Source: an uncultured beta proteobacterium (GTDB lineage Bacteria; Pseudomonadota; Gammaproteobacteria; Burkholderiales; Burkholderiaceae_C). From it: a stretch of DNA of 60,400 bases. This document shows, in pieces, positions 39,451 through 50,642 of this stretch. The translations under genes and the position numbers were made by a program. The stretch is from contig CAIMSP010000069.1 of the NCBI GenBank assembly GCA_903844215.1, forward strand, positions 1 to 60,400, written 5' to 3'. Below the pieces are notes generated by a model that did no database searches, had not been told where the DNA came from, and saw only the letters and a program-made list of their open reading frames with translations. Position 1 is the stretch's first letter, and every line of letters starts with the position of its first letter.

Positions 39451-40107
39451 ATGAAGAAAATAGCAGTCGTCGATTACGGCATGGGCAATCTGCGCTCCGT
39501 GACCCAGGCCGTGGTGCACGCGGCGCAGGGCTCGGGCATTGAGGTCGTATGGGCGCGCACCGCGCGTGAAGTCATGGACGCGGACCGTGTGGTGCTGCCG
39601 GGTCAGGGTGGCATGCGCGACTGCATGCGCGAACTGCACGACTCGGGCATGCATGCCGCCGTGCTGCACGCGGCGCAGCACAAGCCCTTGATGGGCGTGT
39701 GTGTGGGCATGCAGATGCTGCTCGATCACAGCCAAGAACTCGATACGCCCTGCCTCGGACTGATTCACGGCGAGGTGGTGAAGTTCGACCTCGCCGGGCA
39801 GTTGCAGCCCGATGGCAGTCGCTACAAGGTGCCGCAAATGGGCTGGAATCAGGTCTATCAGACCGACCACGGCGTGGGCCGGCATCCGATCTGGGGTGAG
39901 GTGCCCGACGGCAGCTATTTCTACTTTGTGCACAGTTTTTATGCGCGACCGTCAGATGCGCGCCACAGCGTGGGCGAGACCGACTATGGCGCGCGCTTCA
40001 CATCCGCGATTGCACGCGATAATATTTTCGCGGCACAATTCCACCCCGAAAAGAGTGCGGCCCATGGACTTGCGCTGTACCGTAACTTCCTGCACTGGAA
40101 CCCTTGA
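39451..40107 (+). CDS. hisH: Imidazole glycerol phosphate synthase glutaminase subunit
   Basis: This 218-residue class I glutamine amidotransferase provides ammonia to HisF. The nucleophile Cys lies in [11 protein letters not shown], the catalytic His in [10 protein letters not shown] and Glu in the same motif. The oxyanion region is [11 protein letters not shown]. It starts 42 bp after hisB. In HisH proteins the Cys normally sits in GICLG; here it reads GVCVG, a conservative variation also seen in related betaproteobacteria. Confidence 0.96.
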   Translation: MKKIAVVDYGMGNLRSVTQAVVHAAQGSGIEVVWARTAREVMDADRVVLPGQGGMRDCMRELHDSGMHAAVLHAAQHKPLMGVCVGMQMLLDHSQELDTPCLGLIHGEVVKFDLAGQLQPDGSRYKVPQMGWNQVYQTDHGVGRHPIWGEVPDGSYFYFVHSFYARPSDARHSVGETDYGARFTSAIARDNIFAAQFHPEKSAAHGLALYRNFLHWNP

Positions 40108-40113
40108 CCCATC

Positions 40114-40854
40114 ATGCAACTCATCCCGGCAATTGACCTGAAGGACGGCCACTGTGTGCGTCTGAAACAAGGCGACATGAAGCAGTCCACGACCTTCGGC
40201 GAAGAGCCCACGGTGATGGCGCGAAGCTGGGTCAGCAAGGGCGCACGGCGCCTGCACCTGGTGGACCTGAACGGCGCTTTTGCCGGTGCCCCGAAGAATG
40301 AGATGGCGATCCGCCAAATATTGAAAGAAGTCGGCAGCGAGGTCGATGTGCAACTCGGCGGCGGCATCCGCGATCTGGACACGATCGAGCGCTACCTGGA
40401 CGCCGGTCTGCGCTACGTCATCATCGGCACCGCTGCGGTGCGCAACCCCGGCTTCCTGCAGGACGCCTGCACGGCCTTCGGTGGCCACATCATTGTGGGT
40501 CTGGACGCGAAGGACGGCCGGGTTGCCACCGATGGCTGGAGCAAGTTGTCGGGCCACGAGGTGGTGGACCTGGCGAAGAAGTTTCAGGACTACGGCGTCG
40601 AATCCATCATCTATACCGACATCGGCCGCGACGGCATGCTCAGCGGCATCAACATCGAAGCCACCGTGCGTCTGGCGCAGGCGCTGACGATTCCGGTCAT
40701 CGCATCCGGCGGCCTGTCCAATATGGCCGACGTGGAAAGACTCTGCGAGGTCGAGAGCGAAGGCATCGAAGGCGTGATCTGTGGCCGCGCCATCTACAGC
40801 GGCGATCTGGATTTCGAAGCGGCGCAGGCGCGCGCCGATGAACTCAATGGCTGA
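40114..40854 (+). CDS. hisA: Phosphoribosylformimino-5-aminoimidazole carboxamide ribotide isomerase
   Basis: This 246-residue TIM-barrel isomerase acts in histidine synthesis. The first catalytic Asp is in [19 protein letters not shown] and the second in [16 protein letters not shown]. Phosphate-binding turns are [24 protein letters not shown], and [15 protein letters not shown]. It follows hisH by 6 bp. A 141-bp spacer with palindromic repeats separates it from hisF, unlike the other tightly packed his genes. Confidence 0.96.
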   Translation: MQLIPAIDLKDGHCVRLKQGDMKQSTTFGEEPTVMARSWVSKGARRLHLVDLNGAFAGAPKNEMAIRQILKEVGSEVDVQLGGGIRDLDTIERYLDAGLRYVIIGTAAVRNPGFLQDACTAFGGHIIVGLDAKDGRVATDGWSKLSGHEVVDLAKKFQDYGVESIIYTDIGRDGMLSGINIEATVRLAQALTIPVIASGGLSNMADVERLCEVESEGIEGVICGRAIYSGDLDFEAAQARADELNG

Positions 40855-40872
40855 TCTCGCCCCTCACCCCGG

Positions 40873-40966
40873 CCCTCTCCCCCGAGCACGGGGGCGAGGG
40901 AGTTGGAGCGACTGCCTCGCCCGCTTGACGCTTCAGGCGGGTTGGGGTGGCCCCCTCGCCCGCTTG
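40873..40966. repeat. GC-rich palindromic intergenic repeat between hisA and hisF
   Basis: CCCTC-T-CCCCCG (40873-40884) pairs with CGGGGG-C-GAGGG (40889-40900) around an AGCA loop. CCTCGCCCGCTTG then occurs twice, at 40915-40927 and 40954-40966. The pattern resembles the widespread CCCTCACCCC...GGGGGCGAGGG-type dispersed repeats of proteobacteria. It fills the only large gap in the his operon and could form a stem in the mRNA just before the hisF start. Confidence 0.7.
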
Positions 40967-40995
40967 CGGCAGAGGGCGGGGGTGGGGGCGAACGC

Positions 40996-41792
<797 letters not shown>

Positions 41793-41796
<4 letters not shown>

Positions 41797-42188
41797 AATG
41801 GCTGAATGAAGTGAAATGGGACGAGCACGGCCTGGTGCCGGTGATCGCGCAGGAGGCGTCCAGCCAGGATGTGCTGATGTTCGCCTGGATGAACCGCGAA
41901 GCCCTGCAAAAGACCGCCGAGCTGGGGCAGGCCGTGTATTTCAGCCGCTCGCGCAAGCGCCTGTGGCACAAGGGCGAAGAGTCGGGCCACACGCAGCAGG
42001 TGCACGAGATCCGTCTGGACTGCGACAACGATGTGGTGCTGCTCAAGGTCACGCAGCTCGGGCATGAACCCGGCATCGCCTGCCATACCGGGCGCCACAG
42101 CTGCTTTTTCAGTCTCTACAAGGACGGTGCCTGGCACACCACCGAGCCGGTGCTGAAAGACCCCGCCGCCATCTACAAGACACCATGA
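41793..42188 (+). CDS. hisI: Phosphoribosyl-AMP cyclohydrolase
   Basis: This 131-residue zinc enzyme opens the adenine ring of phosphoribosyl-AMP. Its motifs are [36 protein letters not shown], the metal region [14 protein letters not shown], and [10 protein letters not shown] with the zinc Cys. It is a separate gene, not fused to hisE as in enterobacteria. It overlaps both hisF and hisE by 4 bp. Confidence 0.96.
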
Positions 42189-42562
42189 ACGCACAAGACT
42201 CCCTGGCCCGACTGGCCGCCGTGATCGAAAGCCGCAAGCCGCAAAACGGCGGCGACCCGCAGGCCAGCTATGTCTCGCGCCTGTTGCACAAGGGCCCGGA
42301 CGCGTTTTTGAAGAAGATCGGCGAGGAAGCCACCGAAGTCGTGATGGCCGCCAAGGACGCGGACCATGGCGGCGACGCGCAAAAAATCGTGTGCGAGGTT
42401 GCCGATCTCTGGTTTCACTCGATGATCGCGTTGGCGCATTACGGCCTGACGCCGGCCGACGTCATCGCCGAACTCGATCGGCGCGTGGGCACCAGCGGCA
42501 TCGAGGAAAAGGCGCTGCGCAAGGTGGCGACGCGCGAACTCGACGAGGGTGGCCAGGCATGA
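42185..42562 (+). CDS. hisE: Phosphoribosyl-ATP pyrophosphatase
   Basis: This 125-residue MazG-fold enzyme hydrolyses phosphoribosyl-ATP to phosphoribosyl-AMP. The metal-binding Glu/Asp motif is in [16 protein letters not shown], followed by [18 protein letters not shown]. The protein is a normal-length separate HisE. It starts inside the hisI stop and its own stop overlaps the HIT gene. It ends the histidine part of the operon. Confidence 0.95.
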   Translation: MNAQDSLARLAAVIESRKPQNGGDPQASYVSRLLHKGPDAFLKKIGEEATEVVMAAKDADHGGDAQKIVCEVADLWFHSMIALAHYGLTPADVIAELDRRVGTSGIEEKALRKVATRELDEGGQA

Positions 42563-42915
42563 GCGCGTCCAACTGCATCTTCTGCAAAATCGTCGCCGGC
42601 GCCATTCCCTCGCGCAAGGTCTATGAAGACGAGGAAATTTTTGCTTTTCACGACATCCATCCCTGGGCCCCGGTGCACTTCCTGCTGATCCCGAAATTGC
42701 ACCTGGCATCGATGGCGCAGGTCGCCCCTGAGCACCAGGCGCTGCTGGGCCGCATGCTGGCGCTGGCGCCGCGCCTGGCGCTGCAGGAAGGCTGCAATCC
42801 CTACCCCGAAGGCGGCTTTCGTATCCTGTGCAACACCGGTGCCGAAGGCGGGCAGGAAGTGCAGCATCTGCATTTTCACGTCATGGGTGGACCCCGGCCC
42901 TGGCTCAGGGCTTGA
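42559..42915 (+). CDS. HIT-family nucleotide hydrolase/transferase
   Basis: This 118-residue protein has the HIT triad HLHFHV at about 103-108 and the N-terminal [13 protein letters not shown] with two Cys typical of the HINT group. HINT enzymes cleave AMP from amine or acyl phosphates and act on small adenylated metabolites. ATG 42559 overlaps the hisE stop. Its linkage to his and tat genes is common in related genomes, but a role in histidine synthesis is not established. Confidence 0.92.
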   Translation: MSASNCIFCKIVAGAIPSRKVYEDEEIFAFHDIHPWAPVHFLLIPKLHLASMAQVAPEHQALLGRMLALAPRLALQEGCNPYPEGGFRILCNTGAEGGQEVQHLHFHVMGGPRPWLRA

Positions 42916-42983
42916 ATTGCCCCATGTCACACTAAGTGCGTCGGCCTCGGTCTAAAATCGGCGCAATCGTTTAGGAGTACGCC

Positions 42984-43223
42984 ATGGGTTTATCGACCAC
43001 ACACTTGATCATTTTCTTGGTCATCATCATCGTGATTTTTGGCACCAAGAAGTTGCGCAACATCGGCTCCGATCTGGGTGGCGCCGTCAAGGGTTTCAAG
43101 GACGGCATGAAGGACGCAACGGCCGAGAAGAGCGCCGAGCCCAGCGCACCGGTGCAGCAGGTGACGGGTGCCCCGGCCGCGCCCAAAGACACGATCGACG
43201 TCGAAGCGAAGTCCAAGGTCTAA
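42984..43223 (+). CDS. tatA: Twin-arginine translocase subunit TatA
   Basis: This 79-residue protein has one N-terminal membrane helix (about 5-20), the hinge FGTKKL and an amphipathic helix [18 protein letters not shown], the standard TatA shape. TatA oligomers form the transient pore for folded Tat substrates. A 68-bp gap separates it from the HIT gene; TTTAGGAG in front gives a ribosome site. It is directly followed by the GTG start of tatB. Confidence 0.95.
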   Translation: MGLSTTHLIIFLVIIIVIFGTKKLRNIGSDLGGAVKGFKDGMKDATAEKSAEPSAPVQQVTGAPAAPKDTIDVEAKSKV

Positions 43224-43697
43224 GTGCTCGACATCGGCGTCACCAAGCTCGCCATCATTGGTGGCATTGCGCTGGTCGTGATCGGTCCTGAGCGCCTGCC
43301 GGGTCTGGCGCGCACCATCGGCACCATGCTCGGGCGCGCCCAGCGTTACGTCGCCGACGTCAAGGCTGAAGTGGGTCGGTCCATGGAGTTGGACGAACTC
43401 AAGAAGATGAAGGACACGTTCCAGGCGGCGGCCAGCGAGGTCGAACAGACGGTGCAGACCTCGGCCGCCGATTTCGAAAATTCCTGGACGCAGACGACGC
43501 CAGGCCTGGACCCGGCGCAGGGCAACAGCCTTTACGCCCCGCCAGCGCCGCAATACAAGCATCCCGGGAAGAACTGGCGGCTCAAGACGGGCGCCACGCC
43601 GCAGTGGTACAAGGCCCGCGCCGGCACGCGCACCAGGGCCTTGTCGGGTGCCGCGCGGGTGGCACGTTTTCGCCCGCAGAAGATCACCCAGTCCTAG
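43224..43697 (+). CDS. tatB: Twin-arginine translocase subunit TatB
   Basis: This 157-residue TatB has an N-terminal helix [23 protein letters not shown], in which the GPERLP hinge is the TatB hallmark. A long amphipathic helix and a poorly conserved C-terminal tail rich in Thr, Pro and basic residues follow. The start codon is GTG at 43224, immediately after the tatA stop with no gap. TatB binds signal peptides together with TatC. Confidence 0.94.
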   Translation: MLDIGVTKLAIIGGIALVVIGPERLPGLARTIGTMLGRAQRYVADVKAEVGRSMELDELKKMKDTFQAAASEVEQTVQTSAADFENSWTQTTPGLDPAQGNSLYAPPAPQYKHPGKNWRLKTGATPQWYKARAGTRTRALSGAARVARFRPQKITQS

Positions 43698-43700
43698 TTC

Positions 43701-44492
43701 ATGTCCGACGAAAAACCTCCGATCGACGAGCTCGCCGGTACCGAGCAGCCCTTTGTGCAGCATCTGGTGGAGCTGCGCGACCGCTTGCTGCGCGCGATCT
43801 ACGGCATCGCCGCGATCTTCGCCGTGCTGGTGTTTTATCCCGGCCCTTCGCGCCTGTATGACCTGCTGGCGATGCCGCTGGTGAAGGCGCTGCCCGAAGG
43901 CTCGAAGATGATCGCCGTCGGTGTGGTGTCGCCGTTTCTGGTGCCGATCAAGGTCTCGGTGCTGGCGGCCATCGGCCTGAGCCTGCCCTGGATCCTGTAT
44001 CAGGCCTGGGCCTTCGTCGCGCCCGGGCTGTACAAGCACGAGAAAAAACTGGTGTTGCCGCTGGTCGCGGCGAGCACGCTGCTGTTCTACACGGGCGCGG
44101 CGTTTTGCTATTTTGTGGTGTTTGGCCAGGCCTTTCCCGCGATTCAAAAGATGGCGCCGACATCGGTTGCCGTGACCCCCGACATCGAAGCCTATCTGGA
44201 CTTTGTCATCACGCTGTTCATTGCCTTTGGCGTGGCGTTCGAGGTGCCGATCGCCGTCATCATCCTGGCCCGCATGGGCATGGTGAGCATCGCCCAGCTG
44301 CGGGCGTTTCGCGCCTATTTCTGGGTTGCTGCGGCCGCTGTGGCGGGCCTGGTGACGCCGCCCGATCCGGTGTCGATGATCGCGCTGCTGCTGCCCATGG
44401 GTCTGCTGTATGAAGTGGGCATCTGGGCGGCGCAACTCTTCATCAAGCACACCAAGGCGCCAGAGGCTGCCGAGGAACCGGTGAATCCCTAA
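43701..44492 (+). CDS. tatC: Twin-arginine translocase subunit TatC
   Basis: This 263-residue six-helix protein recognises Tat signal peptides. Motifs: FVQHLVELRDRLLRAIYGI at the cytoplasmic N-terminus (with the conserved Glu of LVELR), FYPGPSRLYDLLAMPL, LPWILYQAWAFVAPGLYKHE, and FGVAFEVPIAVIILARMG. It is 3 bp after tatB. The operon end converges on the degQ-like gene after 15 bp, without a clear terminator hairpin. Confidence 0.96.
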   Translation: MSDEKPPIDELAGTEQPFVQHLVELRDRLLRAIYGIAAIFAVLVFYPGPSRLYDLLAMPLVKALPEGSKMIAVGVVSPFLVPIKVSVLAAIGLSLPWILYQAWAFVAPGLYKHEKKLVLPLVAASTLLFYTGAAFCYFVVFGQAFPAIQKMAPTSVAVTPDIEAYLDFVITLFIAFGVAFEVPIAVIILARMGMVSIAQLRAFRAYFWVAAAAVAGLVTPPDPVSMIALLLPMGLLYEVGIWAAQLFIKHTKAPEAAEEPVNP

Positions 44493-44507
44493 CCGGAGTC
44501 GTCGGGT

Positions 44508-45674
<1,167 letters not shown>

Positions 45675-45762
45675 GGGGTGTTTTGGTAACGTGAAAGTCA
45701 GCCGGCCAGGCCTGGCAATTTGCAAATTGTAGGACGCCGGCGCGACTGTTTAAGATTTGGGG

Positions 45763-46185
45763 ATGTTCTCGTCCCAAGACAGCGCCTTGCGGCCGGACCG
45801 GGTGATTCACATTCACTCGGCGGCGCCGCCCAAACCCGCCTATGGCCAGGCCTGCAACGGCTGCGGCGTGTGCTGCCTGGCCGTCCCCTGCCCGCTGGGC
45901 ATGCTGCTGTCCAGGCGCCGGCAAGGCGCCTGCGCGGCCCTGGTCTGGGAGGGGGCGGCCGGGCTTTATCGTTGTGGCGCCATCAGCCAACCGCGCCAAG
46001 CCGTGCAGCAGGCGCTGCCGCGCCGACTGCAGTGGCTGGCGCGGCCACTGTCATGCTTGCTGGCGCGCCTGGCCAGGCGCTGGATCGCGGCGGGTCAAGG
46101 CTGCGACAGTCGGCTCGACGTGCAACGGCCTGCGGACATCGCCGACAATGCAACGACTCACTCGCAGGATCTTCATGACCGATAG
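45763..46185 (+). CDS. YkgJ-type cysteine-cluster protein
   Basis: This 140-residue protein has an N-terminal Cys motif CNGCGVCC at 31-38 followed by more Cys (PCPLG, GACAAL, YRCG). This pattern is thought to bind zinc or an iron-sulfur cluster in the YkgJ family. The function is unknown. ATG 45763 was preferred to an earlier in-frame TTG at 45757. Its last 11 bases overlap the start of the Nif3-like gene in another frame. It is divergent from the protease gene, with 88 bp between them. Confidence 0.8.
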   Translation: MFSSQDSALRPDRVIHIHSAAPPKPAYGQACNGCGVCCLAVPCPLGMLLSRRRQGACAALVWEGAAGLYRCGAISQPRQAVQQALPRRLQWLARPLSCLLARLARRWIAAGQGCDSRLDVQRPADIADNATTHSQDLHDR

Positions 46186-46933
46186 ACAGCAACTTTTGCG
46201 CGCCCTGGATGCGCTGCTGCAGCCCGAGCGCTTCAAGGACTATGGACCCAATGGCTTGCAGGTGGAGGGCCGCGAGCAGGTGCGAAAAATCGTCTCCGGT
46301 GTCAGCGCCAGCCGCGCGCTCATCGAAGCGGCCATCGCGGCCAAAGCGGACGCGCTGTTCGTCCATCATGGCCTGTTCTGGCGCGGCCAGGACGGGCGCG
46401 TCACGGGCTGGATGAAACAGCGCCTGGCCCTGCTGCTGGCCCACGACATCAACCTGTTCGCCTACCACCTGCCGCTGGACGCGCACCCGGAGTTGGGGAA
46501 CAACGCCCAATTGGGTTTGCAACTCGGACTTCAGGCCAGCAGCCGGTTTGGTGAACAGGAGCTGGGTTTCCTGGGGGGCCGTCGCAACGGCGGCAGCTTT
46601 GTTGACGCCCAGGCGCTGGCCGCGCATGTGGAGCAGGCATTGGCGCACCCGGTGACCCTGGTCAGCACGGCGCGCCGGGCCATCAAAAACATCGCCTGGT
46701 GCAGCGGCGGCGCGCAGTCGCACTTCGAGCAGGCCATCGCGGCCGGGGCCGACGCCTACATCACCGGCGAAATTTCCGAGCCGCAGGCGCACTACGCCCG
46801 GGAGTCGGGCGTGGCTTATCTGGCCTGTGGTCACCACGCGAGCGAGCGCTACGGCGCGCCGGCGGTGGCGGCGCACATCGCGGCGCAACTCGGTCTGGCG
46901 CACGAGTTCATCGACATCGACAACCCGGCTTGA
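46175..46933 (+). CDS. Nif3-like dinuclear metal-centre protein (YbgI/DUF34)
   Basis: This 252-residue member of the Nif3/YbgI family has the metal-site pieces FVHHGLFW (His 64 and 65), YHLPLDAHPELGNN and the late GHHASERYG. YbgI proteins form ring-shaped hexamers with a dinuclear centre; their biological role is uncertain (possible GTP cyclohydrolase-like or repair function). ATG 46175 gives the family start and overlaps the preceding gene by 11 bp. pdxA follows 14 bp downstream. Confidence 0.9.
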   Translation: MTDRQQLLRALDALLQPERFKDYGPNGLQVEGREQVRKIVSGVSASRALIEAAIAAKADALFVHHGLFWRGQDGRVTGWMKQRLALLLAHDINLFAYHLPLDAHPELGNNAQLGLQLGLQASSRFGEQELGFLGGRRNGGSFVDAQALAAHVEQALAHPVTLVSTARRAIKNIAWCSGGAQSHFEQAIAAGADAYITGEISEPQAHYARESGVAYLACGHHASERYGAPAVAAHIAAQLGLAHEFIDIDNPA

Positions 46934-46947
46934 GCCCGAGGACACGC

Positions 46948-47982
46948 ATGACGCACCAACCCATCGCCATCACCCAGGGCGACCCGGCGGGCATTGGCCC
47001 TGAAATCATCGCCAAGGCGTTTCGCGACGCCCCTGAGGCGCTGCGCGGCTGTTTTGTGGTGGGCGACGTGGCCTGCCTGCGCCGTGCTTCGGCGCTGATC
47101 GGTTCGCCCGTTGCGCTGCCGCTGCCGGTGGCGCTGCTCGACCGTGCGGCCGACGCCTGGCAGTTGCCAGCGCACTGCATTGGCGTGCTGCAGGTGCTGC
47201 CCGAGGCAGCGCTGGCGCCGCTCGGTCGCATCAGTGCTGAGGCGGGCAGGGCGGCAGCGCTGTGCGTCGAATGGGCCGCGCGAGCGGCCCTGCGCGGCGA
47301 GATCGCGGCGCTCGTGACCGCGCCGTTGCACAAGGAGGCCCTGGCGGCTGCGGGCGTGAGTTTTCCCGGTCACACCGAACTGCTGCAGGCGCAGGCTGCG
47401 GCGCATCTTGGACTGCCCGTGTCCCAGGTGCCGGTGCGCATGATGCTGGCGAACGACGAGTTGCGCACGGTGCTGGTGAGCATCCACATGTCGCTGCGCC
47501 AGGCCATTGAGACCGTGACCTTTGACAACGTGCTGCAGACGCTGCAGATCACGCACCGCTCGGTGCAGGCGATGCTGGGGCGCGCGCCGCGCATCGCCGT
47601 CGCCGGCCTCAATCCGCACGCCGGCGAGGGCGGCCTGTTTGGCAGCGAAGAGCAGTCCATCATCGCGCCGGCCGTGGCGGCAGCGCGTGCCCAAGGCCTG
47701 GACGTGAGCGGCCCGTTCGCGCCGGACACCGTCTTCATGCGGGCGCGGGCCAGGGCGCACGCGCCAGCTGAGTTCGACGTGGTGGTGGCGATGTACCACG
47801 ACCAGGGCTTGATACCGGTGAAGTACCTGGGCGTGGAGCAGGGCGTGAACGTGACGCTGGGGCTGCCGCTGGTGCGCACCAGCCCCGATCACGGCACCGC
47901 CTTTGACATCGCGGGAACGGGACGCGCGGACGCGTCCAGCCTGATCGCCGCCATTCACATGGCGCGTCGGCTCTGTCCTTGA
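46948..47982 (+). CDS. pdxA: 4-hydroxythreonine-4-phosphate dehydrogenase
   Basis: This 344-residue dehydrogenase acts in the DXP-dependent synthesis of pyridoxal phosphate. Family motifs in order: ITQGDPAGIGPEIIAKAF, TAPLHKEAL, FPGHTELLQA, MMLANDELRTVLVSIHMSLR, GLNPHAGEGGLFGSEE, MYHDQGLIPVKYL, and TSPDHGTAFDIAGTG. The His residues in these blocks bind the divalent metal. It converges on mscL with only 4 bp between the two stop codons. Confidence 0.95.
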   Translation: MTHQPIAITQGDPAGIGPEIIAKAFRDAPEALRGCFVVGDVACLRRASALIGSPVALPLPVALLDRAADAWQLPAHCIGVLQVLPEAALAPLGRISAEAGRAAALCVEWAARAALRGEIAALVTAPLHKEALAAAGVSFPGHTELLQAQAAAHLGLPVSQVPVRMMLANDELRTVLVSIHMSLRQAIETVTFDNVLQTLQITHRSVQAMLGRAPRIAVAGLNPHAGEGGLFGSEEQSIIAPAVAAARAQGLDVSGPFAPDTVFMRARARAHAPAEFDVVVAMYHDQGLIPVKYLGVEQGVNVTLGLPLVRTSPDHGTAFDIAGTGRADASSLIAAIHMARRLCP

Positions 47983-47986
47983 CTGA

Positions 47987-48412
47987 TCAAGGCTTCTTCA
48001 GGCTGTCACGAATCTCGCGCAGCAAGATGACGTCTTCTGGGGTCGCCGGCGCGGGCGCTGCGGGCTCGGATTTCTTCAGCCGGTTCACCTGCTTGACCAT
48101 CATGAAGATAATGAACGCCAAAATCGCAAAGTTCACGGCGACAGTGATGAAGTTGCCGTAGGCGAACACCGGAACGCCGGCCTTCTTCAAGGCATCGAGC
48201 GTCGTCCCGGTTCCTGCGGGCGGCGTTCCCAGGGCCAGGAACAGGCTGGAGAAATCGAATTTGCCAAAGATGGCTCCGACCAGCGGCATGATCAGGTCGC
48301 CCACGACCGAATCAACGATCTTGCCGAAGGCCGCGCCGATGATCACGCCAACGGCGAGGTCCATCACATTGCCCTTGATCGCAAAGGCCTTGAATTCCTG
48401 CATCATTCCCAT
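47987..48412 (-). CDS. mscL: Large-conductance mechanosensitive channel
   Basis: This 141-residue MscL starts [34 protein letters not shown], which contains the N-terminal amphipathic helix and first membrane helix. It continues with [12 protein letters not shown], a periplasmic loop and the second helix [21 protein letters not shown]. The C-terminal bundle [13 protein letters not shown] is present. The channel opens under membrane tension to relieve osmotic down-shock. ATG 48412 is preferred to an in-frame GTG two codons upstream. Confidence 0.95.
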   Translation of the reverse strand: MGMMQEFKAFAIKGNVMDLAVGVIIGAAFGKIVDSVVGDLIMPLVGAIFGKFDFSSLFLALGTPPAGTGTTLDALKKAGVPVFAYGNFITVAVNFAILAFIIFMMVKQVNRLKKSEPAAPAPATPEDVILLREIRDSLKKP

Positions 48413-48600
48413 GGTCACACGCTCCGATTGTTAAGGCCCCGGAGTATTCCACGGGAATGCGCGCTGTCAATCGGGGCAAACGAACACTTACCTCTGCGGC
48501 GCGTGGCTTGCCACCGGCGCCAGACCCGCAAGCGAGGGGGCTGGCATCGTCAGCTAGAATCAGAGGTTAAACCCAGTTAGCGACGACATAGAGGATTTCC

Positions 48601-49215
48601 ATGAGTGACACTCCCGTCGATTCCACCGCGATCGACTCCAGCAAACGTACCTGGTTGATTGCATCCAGCTGCGCCGGCGTTGCAGGCGGTATTGCCGCAG
48701 CGGTTCCTTTTGTCAGCAGTTTCCAGCCCTCCGAGCGCGCCAAAGCGGCTGGTGCGGCTGTCGAAGCTGACATTTCGGCCCTGAAACCCGGAGAAAAAAT
48801 GACGGTTGAATGGCGCGGCAAGCCGGTCTGGATCGTGCGACGCACGCCCGAACAACTGGCCGCGCTCAAGGGGCTGAACTCGCAACTCGCCGACCCCAAG
48901 TCGGAACGCAAGCCATCGGAGCTGACGCCGGAATATGCGCGCAACGAAGCGCGTTCCATCAAGCCTGAATATTTTGTGGCTGTGGGAATTTGCACGCATC
49001 TGGGTTGTTCGCCCTCGGACAAATTTCAGGTCGGCCCACAGCCGTCCTTGCCAAACGATTGGGCGGGCGGTTTCTTCTGCCCCTGCCATGGTTCGATGTT
49101 CGATCTGGCCGGACGCGTTTACAAGAATGTACCGGCGCCCGACAACCTGGAAGTTCCGGCCCATACGTACCTCTCCGACTCGAGATTGCTCATCGGTTCT
49201 GACAAGAAGGCCTGA
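48601..49215 (+). CDS. petA: Ubiquinol-cytochrome c reductase Rieske iron-sulfur subunit
   Basis: This 204-residue Rieske protein has a 2Fe-2S site in CTHLGC (Cys 131, His 133, Cys 136) and CPCHGS (Cys 160, His 163). Cys 136 and Cys 162 would form the stabilising disulfide. The N-terminal region SKRTWLIASSCAGVAGG is a membrane anchor resembling a Tat signal, but it has Lys-Arg instead of twin Arg. It opens the petABC operon for the bc1 complex in the inner membrane, oxidising quinol and reducing cytochrome c. Confidence 0.95.
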   Translation: MSDTPVDSTAIDSSKRTWLIASSCAGVAGGIAAAVPFVSSFQPSERAKAAGAAVEADISALKPGEKMTVEWRGKPVWIVRRTPEQLAALKGLNSQLADPKSERKPSELTPEYARNEARSIKPEYFVAVGICTHLGCSPSDKFQVGPQPSLPNDWAGGFFCPCHGSMFDLAGRVYKNVPAPDNLEVPAHTYLSDSRLLIGSDKKA

Positions 49216-49226
49216 GGAAAGACACC

Positions 49227-50627
49227 ATGGCTGAATATCACGAAATTTCCCCGAACGCTTCGGCGCCCGCAAAGCTGCTCAACTGGGTGGACAACCGCTT
49301 CCCCCTGTCCAAGCTCTTCAAGGAGCACATGAGCGAGTACTACGCGCCGAAGAACTTCAACATCTGGTACATCTTCGGCTCGCTTTCGCTGCTGGTGCTG
49401 GTGCTGCAGATCGTCACCGGCATCTTCCTCACGATGCACTACAAGCCCGACGCCGCCTTGGCCTTCGCCTCGGTCGAATACATCATGCGCGATGTGCCCT
49501 GGGGCTGGGTGATACGCTACATGCACTCCACTGGCGCGTCGGCCTTCTTCGTCATGGTGTACCTGCACATGTACCGCGGGCTGATCTACGGCAGCTACCG
49601 CAAGCCGCGCGAACTGGTCTGGATCTTCGGCTGCGCGATTTTCCTCGCGCTCATGGCCGAAGCCTTCATGGGCTACCTGCTTCCCTGGGGCCAGATGAGC
49701 TACTGGGGCGCCCAGGTGATTCTGAACATGTTCTCCGCCATTCCCTTTGTCGGGCCCGACCTGGCTTTGCTGGTGCGCGGCGACTATGTGGTGGGCGACG
49801 CCACGCTGAACCGCTTCTTCAGCTTTCACGTGATCGCCGTGCCGCTGGTGCTGCTGGGCCTGGTGGTGGCGCACATCATCGCGCTGCACGAGGTCGGCTC
49901 CAACAATCCCGATGGCATCGAGATCAAGGAGAAGAAGGACGCCAAGGGCATTCCGTTGGACGGCATCCCGTTCCATCCCTACTACTCGGTGCACGACATC
50001 TTTGGCGTGAGCGTGTTCCTGTTTGTGTTCGCGGCGATCATCTTCTTCGCTCCTGAACTCGGTGGCTACTTCCTCGAATACAACAACTTCATCCCCGCAG
50101 ACTCGCTCAAGACGCCGCTGCACATCGCCCCGGTGTGGTACTTCACACCGTTCTATTCGCTGCTGCGCGCGGTCACGACCGAGATGATGTACGTGCTGAT
50201 GGGCTGCGTGCTGCTGGGCGCCGGCCTGGCCGTGACCCGACTCAAGATGCCCAACTTCTTCAAGGCCGTGATCGTCGGCGGCGCGGTCGTCTTGATCGCC
50301 ATGATGGGGTCCATTGATGCCAAGTTCTGGGGTGTTGTGGCCATGGGCGGCGGCGTCGTCATCATGTTCTTCCTGCCCTGGCTGGACAACAGCCAGGTCA
50401 AGTCGATTCGCTACCGTCCGGACTGGCACAAGGTCCTGTATGCGGTGTTCGTCATCAACTTCGGCGTTCTGGGCTATTTGGGTACCTTGCCGCCCTCGGA
50501 CATCGGTGGACGGGTTTCCCAGTTGGGCACGTTGTTCTATTTTGGCTTCTTCCTGCTGATGCCATGGTGGAGTTCGGTTGGGCGCTTCAAAACGCCCCCG
50601 GACCGTGTCATCTACCACGCGCATTGA
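49227..50627 (+). CDS. petB: Cytochrome b of the bc1 complex
   Basis: This 466-residue polytopic protein binds two b-type haems. The quinone and haem elements include VIRYMHSTGASAFFVMVYLH, MGYLLPWGQMSYWGAQVI, FFSFHVIAVPLVLLGLVVAH, and the PEWY-like sequence seen here as APVWYFTPFYSLLRA. The C-terminal part adds helices typical of the long proteobacterial form. It lies 11 bp after petA. The PVWY variant at the Qo-site position is normal in betaproteobacteria, where PEWY, PDWY and PVWY all occur. Confidence 0.95.
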   Translation: MAEYHEISPNASAPAKLLNWVDNRFPLSKLFKEHMSEYYAPKNFNIWYIFGSLSLLVLVLQIVTGIFLTMHYKPDAALAFASVEYIMRDVPWGWVIRYMHSTGASAFFVMVYLHMYRGLIYGSYRKPRELVWIFGCAIFLALMAEAFMGYLLPWGQMSYWGAQVILNMFSAIPFVGPDLALLVRGDYVVGDATLNRFFSFHVIAVPLVLLGLVVAHIIALHEVGSNNPDGIEIKEKKDAKGIPLDGIPFHPYYSVHDIFGVSVFLFVFAAIIFFAPELGGYFLEYNNFIPADSLKTPLHIAPVWYFTPFYSLLRAVTTEMMYVLMGCVLLGAGLAVTRLKMPNFFKAVIVGGAVVLIAMMGSIDAKFWGVVAMGGGVVIMFFLPWLDNSQVKSIRYRPDWHKVLYAVFVINFGVLGYLGTLPPSDIGGRVSQLGTLFYFGFFLLMPWWSSVGRFKTPPDRVIYHAH

Positions 50628-50642
50628 GCGGAGAACAAGATC

